Shown here: positions 43,268 to 53,179 of the stretch, piece after piece
Layout of the letters: every line of letters starts with the position of its first letter
Position numbering within the stretch: the first letter of the stretch is position 1
Source: Desulfobacteraceae bacterium
GTDB lineage: Bacteria > Desulfobacterota > DSM-4660 > Desulfatiglandales > Desulfatiglandaceae
NCBI GenBank assembly: GCA_030613055.1
Contig: JAUWMR010000009.1
Coordinates: 1-64,000 of the forward strand
Length of the DNA stretch: 64,000 bases
Direction: 5' to 3'
Notes under the pieces: generated by a model
Database searches by the model: none
Told to the model about the DNA's origin: nothing
What the model saw: only the letters and a program-made list of their open reading frames with translations
Program-made: the position numbers and the translations under genes

Positions 43268-44152
43268 ATGGCAGCACTTATTAACATGAAAGAACTTCTG
43301 GAAGCCGGTGTCCATTTTGGACACCAAACAAGACGCTGGAATCCCAAGATGAAGGCTTATATATTTGGGGCACGTAACGGGATACACATCATTGATCTTC
43401 AAAAAACTGTAAGGCTCTTTAAATCAACCTACGATTTCATTGTCAAGATTGTTTCTGAGGGGTATTCTGTGATGTTTGTGGGTACAAAAAAGCAGGCCCA
43501 TGACTCCATTGTCGAAGAAAGCGAACGTTGTGGGATGTTTTATGTAATAAACCGCTGGTTAGGAGGCACGATGACCAACTTCCAGACTATCAGAAAGAGC
43601 ATAGACCGCCTCAAAGAGCTTGAAACCATGAAAGAGGATGGCTCAATCAATAGATACACAAAAAAGGAAATCCTGAAAATAGAAAAGGATCTTTTCAAAC
43701 TGGAAAAAAATTTAGGCGGCATTAAGAATATGGACGAATTGCCCGGAGCCATTTTCGTGGTTGACCCCAAAAGGGAAAAGATTGCCGTCAGAGAAGCCAG
43801 GAATCTTAAAATACCGGTCATCGCAATCGCTGATTCGAACTGTGACCCTGATGAGATAGATTTTATTATCCCCGGCAATGATGACGCCATTCGCGCCATA
43901 AGACTGATATGCTCTAAGATTGCCGATGCATGCATCGAAGGCCATAATCTGGCTGAAGAGCGACTAAAAGCTGAGGCAAAACTGCGCGAGGAACAAGAAT
44001 CAGTTGAAGCGGAAATAACTCCTTCCCCGGCAGGTGAAGAGGGTGGCCCCGAAGTTATCATCCTTCCTAAGAAAGAAGAAGACGGGGTCGGGGAGGAAAT
44101 AAGCTCACAGGAATCAACCATCATAAATCCAATAGCGGAGGAGAAAATATAA
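43268..44152 (+). CDS. rpsB: 30S ribosomal protein S2
   Basis: A 294-residue S2. The family opening [20 protein letters not shown] and [14 protein letters not shown], the block [20 protein letters not shown], and [20 protein letters not shown] are all clear. It is about 50 residues longer than most S2 proteins owing to an acidic low-complexity tail (from about residue 236, rich in Glu, Pro and Ser). The ATG follows AAAGGAG. It is one base from tsf, the standard rpsB-tsf arrangement. Confidence 0.97.
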   Translation: MAALINMKELLEAGVHFGHQTRRWNPKMKAYIFGARNGIHIIDLQKTVRLFKSTYDFIVKIVSEGYSVMFVGTKKQAHDSIVEESERCGMFYVINRWLGGTMTNFQTIRKSIDRLKELETMKEDGSINRYTKKEILKIEKDLFKLEKNLGGIKNMDELPGAIFVVDPKREKIAVREARNLKIPVIAIADSNCDPDEIDFIIPGNDDAIRAIRLICSKIADACIEGHNLAEERLKAEAKLREEQESVEAEITPSPAGEEGGPEVIILPKKEEDGVGEEISSQESTIINPIAEEKI

Positions 44153-44153
44153 A

Positions 44154-44753
44154 TTGGAACTTTCAACTTCCTTGATAAAAGAACTGAGAGAGAAAACCGG
44201 TGTGGGCATGATGGACTGTAAAACTGCCCTTAAAGAATCTGATGGGGATATCGACAAATCTATTGATTATTTAAGAAAAAAAGGAATCGCCACAGCCAAA
44301 AAGAGAGGTGGCAGGACTACCTCTCAGGGCCAGGTACAATCTTATATCCATGCCGGAGGCAAAATCGGTGTCCTTTTGGAAGTAAATTGTGAAACCGACT
44401 TTGCTGGAAAAACCGAAGATTTCACCAGTATGGTTAAAGATGTGGCGATTCAGATTGCAGCAACTAATCCGATTGCTATTGATCGCGAAAGGGTGGCTGA
44501 AGATATAATAGAAAAAGAAAAAGAAATTTATGCCACCCAGGCAAAGGAGTCAGGGAAACCGGAAAAGATTATTGAAAAGATAGTTGACGGGAAGCTTAAG
44601 AAATTCTTTTCCGAAGTCTGCCTTTTGGAACAACCTTTTGTTAAGAATCCGGACATAACGGTTAAGGATTTGATAAACGAAATAATGGCCAAAACAGGTG
44701 AAAATATTGTTATCAGGCGATTTGTCCGGTTTCAGCTCGGGGAGGCCGATTAG
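44154..44753 (+). CDS. tsf: Elongation factor Ts
   Basis: A 199-residue EF-Ts, the nucleotide-exchange factor of EF-Tu. The N-terminal block [20 protein letters not shown] and the core signature [20 protein letters not shown] are complete. It has the short form with a single core subdomain, as in many bacteria. The start is TTG, one base after the rpsB stop; GGAGGAG lies 14-20 bp upstream inside the end of rpsB. Confidence 0.96.
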   Translation: MELSTSLIKELREKTGVGMMDCKTALKESDGDIDKSIDYLRKKGIATAKKRGGRTTSQGQVQSYIHAGGKIGVLLEVNCETDFAGKTEDFTSMVKDVAIQIAATNPIAIDRERVAEDIIEKEKEIYATQAKESGKPEKIIEKIVDGKLKKFFSEVCLLEQPFVKNPDITVKDLINEIMAKTGENIVIRRFVRFQLGEAD

Positions 44754-44774
44754 CTCCGCTCCGCTGAAGTAAGT

Positions 44775-44848
<74 letters not shown>

Positions 44849-45001
44849 TTATAGATAATAAGGAATATTATGTGATGTGCTTAGTACCTACTGCTTACTC
44901 CATACTCGGGAGTACCAAAATTATAGTATAGTCTGCTGATAGCTTTAGCAAATTTTATAAGCCCCTAAACATTCAATTACTATCAGACCTGGAGTTTGCG
45001 A

Positions 45002-45724
45002 ATGGACGCTAACCAACCCCGGTTCAGGCGAATCCTGCTTAAACTGAGTGGAGAGGCCCTTGTAGGGGAACACTCTTTTGGGATTGATCCGTCCGTGCTT
45101 GAAAGCGTGTCATCCGAGATATCCGCCATCCATAAGCTTGGCGTGCAAATTGGTATTGTGATCGGAGGTGGCAATATTTTCAGAGGACTTCAGTCCGACA
45201 CATACGGTATGGGAAGAGTTGCGGCCGACCATATTGGCATGCTGGCCACTGTCATCAACGCGCTTGCCCTGGGTGAAGCACTTCAGCGCACCGGCTCCGA
45301 GATAAGAATCATGACCGCGATTGACATGATCAAAATTGCCGAGCCTTATATAAGGAACCGCGCTATCAGCCACCTGTCAAAGAATCGCATTGTCCTCTTT
45401 GGCGCTGGAACAGGGAACCCTTATTTCACGACCGATACTGCCGCGACACTGAGGGCCATGGAAATCGATGCGGAGGTGCTTTTAAAAGCCACAAAAGTGG
45501 ATGGTGTTTATGACTCTGATCCTGAAAAAAATACTTCCGCCAGGCCGTTTACTGAGATGACTTATACGGATATTCTCAAGAAAAATCTGAAAGTTATGGA
45601 TCTGACCGCTGTATCCTTAGCCATGGACAGGGAATTGCCTATTATTGTCTTCAATCTCAAGAAAAAAGGAAATATTATTAGAGTCATCAAAGGCGAAAAA
45701 ATCGGGACGGTAATTAGTGCCTGA
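45002..45724 (+). CDS. pyrH: Uridylate kinase
   Basis: A 240-residue UMP kinase of the amino-acid kinase fold, phosphorylating UMP to UDP. Signatures include RILLKLSGEALVGEHSFGID, IGIVIGGGNIFRGLQ, and FGAGTGNPYFTTDTAATLRA. The ATG at 45002 follows GGAG by 7 bp; a TTG two codons earlier is in frame but unneeded. It is in the usual rpsB-tsf-pyrH-frr order, with a repeat-filled 248-bp gap before it that may hold a separate promoter. Confidence 0.96.
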   Translation: MDANQPRFRRILLKLSGEALVGEHSFGIDPSVLESVSSEISAIHKLGVQIGIVIGGGNIFRGLQSDTYGMGRVAADHIGMLATVINALALGEALQRTGSEIRIMTAIDMIKIAEPYIRNRAISHLSKNRIVLFGAGTGNPYFTTDTAATLRAMEIDAEVLLKATKVDGVYDSDPEKNTSARPFTEMTYTDILKKNLKVMDLTAVSLAMDRELPIIVFNLKKKGNIIRVIKGEKIGTVISA

Positions 45725-45802
45725 ACAAAACCGCGTTCAGGAACGATTTTGGATTTTGCCCGCGGGCGGGCGTGGGGCAGGAATCCAAACAGGAGGAAAA
45801 TA

Positions 45803-46360
45803 ATGAAGGATGACATTCTTTCCGAACTACACGAAAACATGACCGGTTCCACTGAGGCTCTTAAAAAAGAATTTAAAAGGATAAGGACGGGCAGAGCGTC
45901 CACAGCGTTATTAGATGGCATTAAGGTCGATTGCTATGATACCAGGATGCCGCTTGAACAGGTTGCCTCAATCTCTGTCCCGGAAAGCCGCCTTATTATC
46001 ATCCAGCCATGGGATCAAAGCATTATCGGGAATATAGAAAAAGGCATATTGAAATCCGAACTGGGTTTGACGCCCATGAATGATGGAAAAATCATCAGAA
46101 TATCCATTCCCCCGCTGACCGAAGAAAGGCGCAAAGAATTAGCCAAACTGGCAAGAAAAACGGCTGAGGAGAACAAAATCGCAATTCGTAACCACAGGCG
46201 TGAAGCCAATGAAATGTTCAAAGAACTGAAAAACGATAAAGAAATCTCCGAGGATGAACTTTATAAGTGCTTAGACGAAGTGCAAAAAATAACAGACGAA
46301 TTCATAAAAAAGATTGATGAAATTACCTCCCAAAAGGAAAAGGAAATTATAGAATTCTAA
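45803..46360 (+). CDS. frr: Ribosome recycling factor
   Basis: A 185-residue RRF that splits post-termination ribosomes with EF-G. The pattern EFKRIRTGRASTALLDGIKV, the segment VPESRLIIIQPWDQSIIGNI and IRISIPPLTEERRKELAK are diagnostic. The ATG at 45803 follows AGGAGG; a longer frame starting at 45749 runs back into untranslated sequence. It is followed by a strong hairpin. Confidence 0.97.
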   Translation: MKDDILSELHENMTGSTEALKKEFKRIRTGRASTALLDGIKVDCYDTRMPLEQVASISVPESRLIIIQPWDQSIIGNIEKGILKSELGLTPMNDGKIIRISIPPLTEERRKELAKLARKTAEENKIAIRNHRREANEMFKELKNDKEISEDELYKCLDEVQKITDEFIKKIDEITSQKEKEIIEF

Positions 46361-46389
46361 ATAAAATCCCGCCTGTGGCGGGATTTTAT
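46361..46389. terminator. Hairpin terminator after frr
   Basis: A perfect 13-bp stem ATAAAATCCCGCC / GGCGGGATTTTAT with a TGT loop begins at the base after the frr stop codon. The T-rich stretch is inside the 3' arm, so termination may be partial. A second small hairpin GCGGCTTCGCCGC follows. Confidence 0.55.
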
Positions 46390-46513
46390 GAAGCGCGGCT
46401 TCGCCGCTTGTTAGAACTAAGGGCTTAGCCCTATTTTGCCCCCGTTCTCCAATACTCCCATCGGGATAAAATCCCTAATTCTCCCTTTGGTTTAGTAATT
46501 ATTAAGTCAACCA

Positions 46514-47242
46514 ATGCCCAATATTGATCCTAAAAAATTACCACAACATGTTGCCGTTATCATGGATGGTAATGGCAGATGGGCCAAAATGAGAGGTATG
46601 CACAGGGTCAGGGGGCATGAGAAGGGAGCAGAGGTAGTAAGGGAAATTGTAAGGACCAGCCGTGAAATTGGAATTTCATGGCTCACGCTCTACGCCTTTT
46701 CCGAAGAAAACTGGAAGCGACCCAAAACCGAGGTCACAGCCCTTATGAAACTCCTAAAGCGCTTTTTGAAGGATGAGCTGAAAGAAATGCAGGAAAATGG
46801 CATACGCCTGAATGCCATTGGGAGAATTGATAAGCTTCCAGAAGACACGAGGAGTACACTTTTTGAAATTATAGAAAAAACCGCTTCCAACAAGGATATG
46901 GTCTTGACACTGGCCCTCAGCTACGGCGGCAGGCAGGAGATCATTGATGCCATTCGTAAAATCGCCATAAAAATCGAGAAACACTCGATGGCCCCCTTTG
47001 ATATCACGGAAGAGCTTGTATCAGCCTTTCTTTATACGGCAGACATGCCAGACCCTGATTTACTCATAAGAACAAGTGGTGAATATCGAATCAGCAATTT
47101 CCTTTTATGGCAGGTTGCATACACTGAAATATATGTCACCACTGCCCTCTGGCCGGACTTCGGCAGAGACGAATATCTGGCTGCCATCCAGGATTTCCAA
47201 AAAAGGGAGAGAAGGTTTGGGGCCACTAACAGTAGGGAGTAG
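46514..47242 (+). CDS. uppS: Undecaprenyl diphosphate synthase
   Basis: A 242-residue cis-prenyltransferase that makes undecaprenyl diphosphate for cell-wall synthesis. The catalytic loop VIMDGNGRWAKMRGMHRVRG, followed by the helix GHEKGAEVVREIV, and the late signature DLLIRTSGEYRISNFLLWQ with YTEIY are all standard. The Shine-Dalgarno is weak. It is the first of the uppS-cdsA-dxr-rseP group, the order seen in many proteobacteria. Confidence 0.96.
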   Translation: MPNIDPKKLPQHVAVIMDGNGRWAKMRGMHRVRGHEKGAEVVREIVRTSREIGISWLTLYAFSEENWKRPKTEVTALMKLLKRFLKDELKEMQENGIRLNAIGRIDKLPEDTRSTLFEIIEKTASNKDMVLTLALSYGGRQEIIDAIRKIAIKIEKHSMAPFDITEELVSAFLYTADMPDPDLLIRTSGEYRISNFLLWQVAYTEIYVTTALWPDFGRDEYLAAIQDFQKRERRFGATNSRE

Positions 47243-47271
47243 GGAGTAAAAAGTGCGGAGCTAAATGTAAT

Positions 47272-48075
47272 ATGCATCTGAAGCGATGGATTACGGGTTT
47301 AATCGCCCTGCCGATTTTGATCTACATTATTGGATTCGGTCCGAGATGGATTTTTTGTTTGCTGCTTTATCTTGTTTCACTGGCAGGCTTGATAGAATTC
47401 TACAGGATGAGCGGCCAGAACATACCCGGGATTGTCAGGTTATCCGGGCATTTGCTTTGCCTGCTCCTCTTCATTTCTGTCTATATAGGGAAAATTTATT
47501 TTTTGCCCGCAATCATAGTATTCTGGTTGTTTGTCCCCATGACACTCCTCGTTTTTGGTCTTTTTTCACCCGGCAGGAATTCAACTGGAGATCTCGGCAA
47601 AGCCCTGTTGGGGCCGGTTTATGTCAGCCTCCCCCTTGCAATGCTCATGGTTATTGACCGGTACCCAGGGGGGAATATCTGGATTTTTTTTCTGCTGACC
47701 GTCATCTTTTCAAGCGACACGGGGGCATTTTATTGCGGAAGGCTTTTCGGGAAGCATAAACTTCATGAAACCGTCAGCCCCAAAAAAACATGGGAAGGCG
47801 CAATCGGTGGACTTGTTACCAGTATCATCGTTGCGCTCTGGTTCTTACGCATACTGCATATTCACCGGATTGATGCAAGTATTATTATTCTCGTGCTGGC
47901 CCTTTCCGTAACGGGTCAAATCGGGGATCTGGCCGAATCTGTTATAAAAAGAAGCCATGGAGTAAAAGACTCGGGCCAAATCCTACCTGGACATGGGGGA
48001 ATCTTAGACAGGATAGACGGTCTTTTGTTTGCTATTCCTGTTCTTTATATATACTTGCATATTTGTATAGTGTAA
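47272..48075 (+). CDS. cdsA: Phosphatidate cytidylyltransferase
   Basis: A 267-residue polytopic membrane enzyme making CDP-diacylglycerol from phosphatidate and CTP, which supplies both PgsA and PssA encoded elsewhere in the window. The signature S-x-x-K-R-x4-K-D-x2-x-x-PGHGG-x2-D-R-x-D is complete (SVIKRSHGVKDSGQILPGHG, then ILDRIDGL). It follows uppS by 29 bp. Confidence 0.95.
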   Translation: MHLKRWITGLIALPILIYIIGFGPRWIFCLLLYLVSLAGLIEFYRMSGQNIPGIVRLSGHLLCLLLFISVYIGKIYFLPAIIVFWLFVPMTLLVFGLFSPGRNSTGDLGKALLGPVYVSLPLAMLMVIDRYPGGNIWIFFLLTVIFSSDTGAFYCGRLFGKHKLHETVSPKKTWEGAIGGLVTSIIVALWFLRILHIHRIDASIIILVLALSVTGQIGDLAESVIKRSHGVKDSGQILPGHGGILDRIDGLLFAIPVLYIYLHICIV

Positions 48076-48198
48076 GTATGATGCGCTTTATCTTATTTTC
48101 GCTTTTTCGTAACAGTTTACCTCTTTGAAAAAATCGATCACGCATTGTAAGGCCCGCCTGCCGCCCGTCTGCCGTACTGCGGGCAAGTACTGCGGGCA

Positions 48199-48450
48199 GG
48201 ACATGGGGATCTCTTTTTTAAAAGCCGCATATGCTTACATCATTACATGGCACGGCAGTTAGGACCTGAGATTCAAGCAACGGACAGCCCCATGTAAGAA
48301 TCTTTATCATTAAGACCGCCATCCCTGCGTTTCGGAGCGTAGCGTAGATCCCGCTATCGGGGCTCCGAGCCCATGGTCAAAGCCCTGGGGCGTGTTGCTG
48401 GCATTAGGTGAATTTGTGATGCGGCTTTTAAAAAAGAAATCCCCACGTCC
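48199..48450. repeat. Foldback element with long inverted ends, possible structured RNA
   Basis: In the 450-bp gap before dxr, the ends at 48199-48230 and 48419-48450 are inverted copies 32 bp long with two mismatches (GGGGAT-CTC-TTTTTTAAAA pairing with TTTTAAAAAAGAAATCCCC). Inside are TTACATGG / CCATGTAA (48243-48250, 48290-48297) and CGGAGC / GCTCCG (48333-48338, 48362-48367). No frame is long enough for a protein. It could be a non-autonomous mobile element or a multi-stem RNA; no match to a known RNA was recognised. Confidence 0.55.
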
Positions 48451-48526
48451 CGGCACTGTTTTCAAAGTGTTTTCAAAGAGCTAAACTATTACGCTTTTTC
48501 CACTTATTTGCATAGATGCACCTATC

Positions 48527-49681
48527 ATGAAAAAAATAACCATATTAGGTTCAACCGGCTCCATTGGTGTCACCGCCCTGAATGTTATCCAGGCGAACCC
48601 GGAAAAATACCAGGTCGTCGCGTTAGGGGCGGGAAAAAACATCGAACTCCTCTCAAAACAGATTGAAAAATTCAGGCCGAAGGCCGTAGCAGTATTAAAG
48701 GAAAACCTGGTATCGAACCTTATTGACCGACTGAGTAAAGATGCCAGGCCTGAGGTTTTCTTTGATGCCGAAGGGTTCAAACACTTAGTCACGCTGGATG
48801 AAGTGGACACTGTCATATCTGCTGTGACAGGCGCTGCAGGCCTGCTCCCAACCTACGATGCTATCAGGGCGGGTAAAAATATTGCCTTAGCCAATAAGGA
48901 GACAATGGTAATGGCAGGCGGTCTTGTCATGGCGGAAGCAAAGAGGCAGGGTATTTCAATTCTTCCAATTGACAGCGAGCACGGCGCCATCCTCCAGTCC
49001 CTGAGAGGTCACGAGAAGGAAGATTTAAGACGCGTGATTCTCACCGCATCGGGTGGTCCATTCAGGAATTCTACCATCGAGGAAATGGGTAAGATAACAC
49101 GTGCCCAGGCACTGGATCATCCCAACTGGAAGATGGGGCCAAAAATCAGTGTGGATTCCGCAACCATGATGAATAAGGGACTCGAAGCCATTGAAGCCAA
49201 ATGGTTATTTGATCTTGAAATGGACCAGATCGACATTCTAATCCACCCGCAGAGCATTGTTCATTCAATGGTAGAATACAAAGATGGGGCTATCATTGCA
49301 CAATTAGGTATTCCTGATATGATGATACCCATATCTTATGCCCTCTCTTACCCGCGTCATGTGAAAAACAGGCTCCCTCGTCTTGAGCTTGAAGATATGA
49401 GCCAGCTCAGTTTTGAAAGACCGGACATAGAAAAATTCAGGTGCCTCGACCTTGCCCTGAAGGCGGCGAAAACCGGGGACAGTATGCCCGCCGTGCTAAA
49501 TGCCGCCAACGAGATAGCGGTTGAAGGTTTTCTGAAGGGCAAAATCGGATTTCTCAAGATCCCCGATCTCATAGAAAACGTAATGGGTATGCATCAGCCA
49601 CACCCGATCGACAGTATTGAAACTGTCAGCGGGGTTGATAGATGGGCCCGGGATGCTGCCCGTGAGTTTTTGAGTGGTTGA
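48527..49681 (+). CDS. dxr: 1-deoxy-D-xylulose 5-phosphate reductoisomerase
   Basis: A 384-residue Dxr/IspC of the MEP isoprenoid pathway, NADPH-dependent. The nucleotide loop GSTGSIGVTALNVI, ALANKETMVMAGG, the metal and substrate motif DSEHGAILQSL, and SVDSATMMNKGLE are intact. It provides the isoprenoid units used by UppS. It sits 450 bp after cdsA, beyond the foldback element, so it may have its own promoter. Confidence 0.96.
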   Translation: MKKITILGSTGSIGVTALNVIQANPEKYQVVALGAGKNIELLSKQIEKFRPKAVAVLKENLVSNLIDRLSKDARPEVFFDAEGFKHLVTLDEVDTVISAVTGAAGLLPTYDAIRAGKNIALANKETMVMAGGLVMAEAKRQGISILPIDSEHGAILQSLRGHEKEDLRRVILTASGGPFRNSTIEEMGKITRAQALDHPNWKMGPKISVDSATMMNKGLEAIEAKWLFDLEMDQIDILIHPQSIVHSMVEYKDGAIIAQLGIPDMMIPISYALSYPRHVKNRLPRLELEDMSQLSFERPDIEKFRCLDLALKAAKTGDSMPAVLNAANEIAVEGFLKGKIGFLKIPDLIENVMGMHQPHPIDSIETVSGVDRWARDAAREFLSG

Positions 49682-49762
49682 CAATAGTCAGTAATCAGTA
49701 GACAGTAAGGGGTAACCGGGAAGCAGCTTTCCGTAACCCGTAAAATTGATTGGGATTAAATT

Positions 49763-50872
49763 ATGAATTTTTTTCTCTATTACATACTCCCTTTTGTTTT
49801 TGTTCTCGGTATCCTTATTTTCTTCCATGAATTAGGGCATTTTCTCGTTGCCAAATACTTTGGGGTTAAAGTCCTTAAATTCGCACTTGGTTTTGGCCCC
49901 AAATTAGTTGGAAAGACATTTGGTGAGACCGAATACTCAATCCGCTACTTCCCATTGGGCGGTTTTGTCAAAATGTTAGGTGAAGACATTGAAGATGAAA
50001 AATCCCAGGCCCTTACCCAGGAAGATGCCGAAAGGGCCTTTAGCAATAAACATGTATTAAAGAGAATTGCCATCGTTGCGGCCGGCCCGGTATTTAATCT
50101 TCTTCTGGCATTCGGTCTGTTCTGCGGTCTTTATGTGATTTCCGGCGTCCATGTAATGACCCCTGAAATAGGACAGGTAACCCCGGGCTCTCCGGCCGAG
50201 AAAGCAGAACTCAAAAAGGGAGACGTCATCATATCCATTGAGGGAAAAGCCATTGGAACATGGACGGATATGAAAGATATTATCCAGCCTAATGCCGGAA
50301 AACCCCTTGAGGTTACGATACGGAGGGGTGAAACATTTTCCACTTTAACCATAATACCGGAAGAGTCCACAGGAAAAAATATCTTTGGGCAGGAAATCAA
50401 ATCTGGACTGATCGGAATCGTTTCATCCGGAAAAATCAAGAAAATAGAGTTCGGGCCATGGGAGGCCACAAAAAAGGCCGCGGGCGAAACGTGGAGATGG
50501 ATGAAATTGACCTGTCTGGTCATTGTAAAAATGTTTCAGGGTGTTGTGCCGTTAAAAAGCGTGGGGGGGCCTATCCTCATCGGGCAGATGACAGGGCAGA
50601 TAGCCCAGGAGAGCATAGCCAACCTTTTTCCATTTATGGCCATTATCAGCGTTAATTTAGGCATATTAAACCTTCTTCCCATCCCAATACTTGACGGCGG
50701 GCTCATCATATTTCTTCTGTTCGAGCTTTTTCTCGGAAAACCCTTAAGCATTAAGAAACGTGAAATGGCAATGAAAATCGGGCTTTCCATACTGGTCCTT
50801 CTGATGGCAATTGTGACCATTAATGATCTTAATAGAATTAAAGTCTTTGAAAAAATTCTCGGGATTTTTTAA
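49763..50872 (+). CDS. rseP: Site-2 metalloprotease RseP
   Basis: A 369-residue intramembrane zinc protease of the RseP/S2P group. HExxH is in FFHELGHFLVAKYFG (about residues 22-36), a single PDZ domain follows (QVTPGSPAEKAELKKGDVII, about 130-200) and the second zinc-site motif is NLLPIPILDGGLIIF near residue 300. It usually trims anti-sigma factors or other transmembrane peptides. It follows dxr by 81 bp; the gap carries AGTCAGTAATCAGT-type short repeats. Confidence 0.95.
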   Translation: MNFFLYYILPFVFVLGILIFFHELGHFLVAKYFGVKVLKFALGFGPKLVGKTFGETEYSIRYFPLGGFVKMLGEDIEDEKSQALTQEDAERAFSNKHVLKRIAIVAAGPVFNLLLAFGLFCGLYVISGVHVMTPEIGQVTPGSPAEKAELKKGDVIISIEGKAIGTWTDMKDIIQPNAGKPLEVTIRRGETFSTLTIIPEESTGKNIFGQEIKSGLIGIVSSGKIKKIEFGPWEATKKAAGETWRWMKLTCLVIVKMFQGVVPLKSVGGPILIGQMTGQIAQESIANLFPFMAIISVNLGILNLLPIPILDGGLIIFLLFELFLGKPLSIKKREMAMKIGLSILVLLMAIVTINDLNRIKVFEKILGIF

Positions 50873-50895
50873 AACCTTTTCGGATAAATCCTGCA

Positions 50896-51597
50896 ATGCT
50901 TTTGGCGATAAATACCACAACCCTCCAGTTCTCTCTGGCCCTCTTGGAAGAGCGCGGAACAATCCGGGCCGAGTATTCAATGTCTAAAGGGAAAGGTCAT
51001 TTTGGAAGCCTTATGCCCGCCCTGGATTTTCTTCTGACTTCATCGAAATTAGATATTCACAAGATAAAAGGTCTTGTTGTTGCAATAGGGCCAGGCAGCT
51101 TTACCGGATTGAGGGTCGGGCTTTCTGCGGCAAAAGGGCTGTGTCACGGTCTTGACATCCCTATTATCGGCATATCCAGCCTCGAATGCCTGGCAAGCCA
51201 GATTCCCTATTCGGACCTTCCCGTTACTCCAATTCTTGATTCCAGAAAAGGGGAGGTTTTTGCAGCGCAGTTTACACTGGACCGTAAACATAATCTCGTC
51301 AGGATTAAGAAAGATACAGCCATGAGGATTGATGATCTTCCCTCCCGTTTCAATGAACCCACGATCTTTATTGGAAATGATTTTATCGGCCAGGGAGATA
51401 GGATAAAAAAAATGCTTAGCCCTCGAGCCTTGCTTGCCCCTCCTCACTTCTGGAATCTCTGGGCATCCGCGGTTGGCTCCCTTGGTATCAAGCGCTTTAA
51501 CGCAGGTGACTTTGACGAAGCGCAATCTCTGAGTCCCATCTATTTGCGACCGCCTGACATTCGACCTAATCCCGTCCAAGTCACAAATGACAGCTAA
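50896..51597 (+). CDS. tsaB: tRNA threonylcarbamoyladenosine biosynthesis protein TsaB
   Basis: A 233-residue TsaB, the inactive ASKHA-fold scaffold that works with TsaD and TsaE in making t6A37 in ANN-decoding tRNAs. The N-terminal MLLAINTTTLQFSLALLEE and the block VVAIGPGSFTGLRVGLSAAK are diagnostic. No Shine-Dalgarno is obvious. It lies 23 bp downstream of rseP. Confidence 0.93.
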   Translation: MLLAINTTTLQFSLALLEERGTIRAEYSMSKGKGHFGSLMPALDFLLTSSKLDIHKIKGLVVAIGPGSFTGLRVGLSAAKGLCHGLDIPIIGISSLECLASQIPYSDLPVTPILDSRKGEVFAAQFTLDRKHNLVRIKKDTAMRIDDLPSRFNEPTIFIGNDFIGQGDRIKKMLSPRALLAPPHFWNLWASAVGSLGIKRFNAGDFDEAQSLSPIYLRPPDIRPNPVQVTNDS

Positions 51598-51689
51598 CAG
51601 TCCTCCAAATTCTTTTCCTGTTGGTGTATATCTGTCAAAGCAACAAGAACATTGACAAAAATAGCAAATAAGATAATAGTAAAAATAAA

Positions 51690-52349
51690 TTGGAAACGTC
51701 ACGCATCAATAATAAATGGTTGTTTGCAAGGGAAGGCCTGCCTTTTATATTCACAGGCTGTGCTCTTACCTCCCTGCTTATATATATGGGGTTCTTAATT
51801 GCGTCTGTTGCGGCAGGCATCGCCAGCGCCTTTGTTCTCTTCTTTTTCAGAGATCCAGAACGCAGAAATAACGCCGGACCTGATGCAGTGCTGACCCCTG
51901 CCGATGGCACAATCCTGAAAATTGAACATCTTGAGGACAGTAACAACCCCTTAGGCGAACCTGCAATGAAAATCAGTATCTTCATGTCCATCTTCAATGT
52001 ACATGTAAACCGGCTCCCTGTTACGGGCACTATAAAAAAGATTATTTATCAACCTGGCAAATTTTTTTCCGCGAACCTGGATAAAGCATCAAAATACAAT
52101 GAAAACAACAGGATCCAATTGGAGATCCATGATTCACGGAAAATTGTTGTCATTCAAATTGCCGGTCTTATCGCAAGGCGTATCGCCTGCTGGGTCAAGG
52201 AGGGGGACAATATGATTGCAGGCCAGCGGTTCGGGCTTATTCGTTTTGGCTCAAGACTTGAGGTTTATGTCCCTGATAACATCCGAATAACCGCTCACCC
52301 GCGACAAAAAGTAAAAGCCGGCAAAACCATTATAGGATATCTATCATGA
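51690..52349 (+). CDS. psd: Phosphatidylserine decarboxylase (short form)
   Basis: A 219-residue Psd of the short type, which converts phosphatidylserine to phosphatidylethanolamine. An N-terminal membrane hairpin is followed by LTPADGTILKIEHLED, FMSIFNVHVNRLPVTGTIKK, and the self-cleavage region IRFGSRLEVYVP, in which Gly-Ser would give the pyruvoyl group. The start is TTG at 51690, chosen because it gives the usual opening just before LFAREGLPFIF; no good Shine-Dalgarno is visible. It overlaps pssA by 4 bp. Confidence 0.93.
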   Translation: METSRINNKWLFAREGLPFIFTGCALTSLLIYMGFLIASVAAGIASAFVLFFFRDPERRNNAGPDAVLTPADGTILKIEHLEDSNNPLGEPAMKISIFMSIFNVHVNRLPVTGTIKKIIYQPGKFFSANLDKASKYNENNRIQLEIHDSRKIVVIQIAGLIARRIACWVKEGDNMIAGQRFGLIRFGSRLEVYVPDNIRITAHPRQKVKAGKTIIGYLS

Positions 52350-53173
52350 AACCAAGACGAGAAAAAAGACTCAAAAAAACTAAAAAAAAGGGTATATATG
52401 TCCTGCCTAACCTGTTCACATCGGCCAGCCTGTTTTGCGGCTTTTTCGCCATAATTGCTGCCATACAGGGCAGGTATGAAACAGCCGCCATTGCGATCCT
52501 TATCTCATGCCTTTTAGATGGCCTTGACGGCAAGATAGCTCGTTTCACCAACACTACAAGCCAGTTCGGGACTGAATATGATTCCCTGTCGGATCTTGTC
52601 GCTTTTGGTGTTGCTCCCGGCATACTGTCTTATCAATGGGCGTTAGCCCCGTTTGGACGGTTTGGCTGGCTGGCCTGTTTCATGTTCGTGATTTGCGGCG
52701 CATTGCGGTTAGCTCGATTCAATGTTCAAAAAAGCAGCCTGGAGCCAAATTTTTTCAAAGGGCTGCCTATCCCGGCCGCAGCCGGCTTTGTGGCCTCTCT
52801 GGTTCTTTTCACGGCCGCCCTGGGCGTATTACCAGAATCAAAAAGTATTATGATTATTGTAACAATCTACGTCTTGTCCTTCCTGATGGTGAGCAACTTA
52901 GACTATCCGAGTTTTAAGGAGCTGGATCTGAAAAAGCGAAAGCCCTTTAACGCGCTGGTAACGATTATCCTGATACTTTTGGTGATTGCCTACAAACCAA
53001 AAATTATGCTCTTTTTTGTCCTTATTATTTATGTCCTGTCTGGCCCCGTTATCACCACGTATAGATCGCAGAAAAAACTGGCTAAGGCCAACCGCCATCT
53101 AAAAGTAAGAGAAGGGCTCCCGGAAGAGACAGATGATATCAACGAGACAAATGCCCGTGGGACAGATTGGTAA
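52346..53173 (+). CDS. pssA: CDP-diacylglycerol-serine O-phosphatidyltransferase
   Basis: A 275-residue membrane enzyme making phosphatidylserine from CDP-diacylglycerol and serine. The CDP-alcohol phosphatidyltransferase signature is clear in DGLDGKIARFTNTTSQFGTE plus YDSLSDLVAFG (about residues 57-87). It has a basic N-terminus (KPRREKRLKKTKKK). Its start overlaps the psd stop, so serine-phospholipid synthesis and decarboxylation are co-expressed. Confidence 0.95.
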   Translation: MKPRREKRLKKTKKKGIYVLPNLFTSASLFCGFFAIIAAIQGRYETAAIAILISCLLDGLDGKIARFTNTTSQFGTEYDSLSDLVAFGVAPGILSYQWALAPFGRFGWLACFMFVICGALRLARFNVQKSSLEPNFFKGLPIPAAAGFVASLVLFTAALGVLPESKSIMIIVTIYVLSFLMVSNLDYPSFKELDLKKRKPFNALVTIILILLVIAYKPKIMLFFVLIIYVLSGPVITTYRSQKKLAKANRHLKVREGLPEETDDINETNARGTDW

Positions 53174-53179
53174 TCGTTT

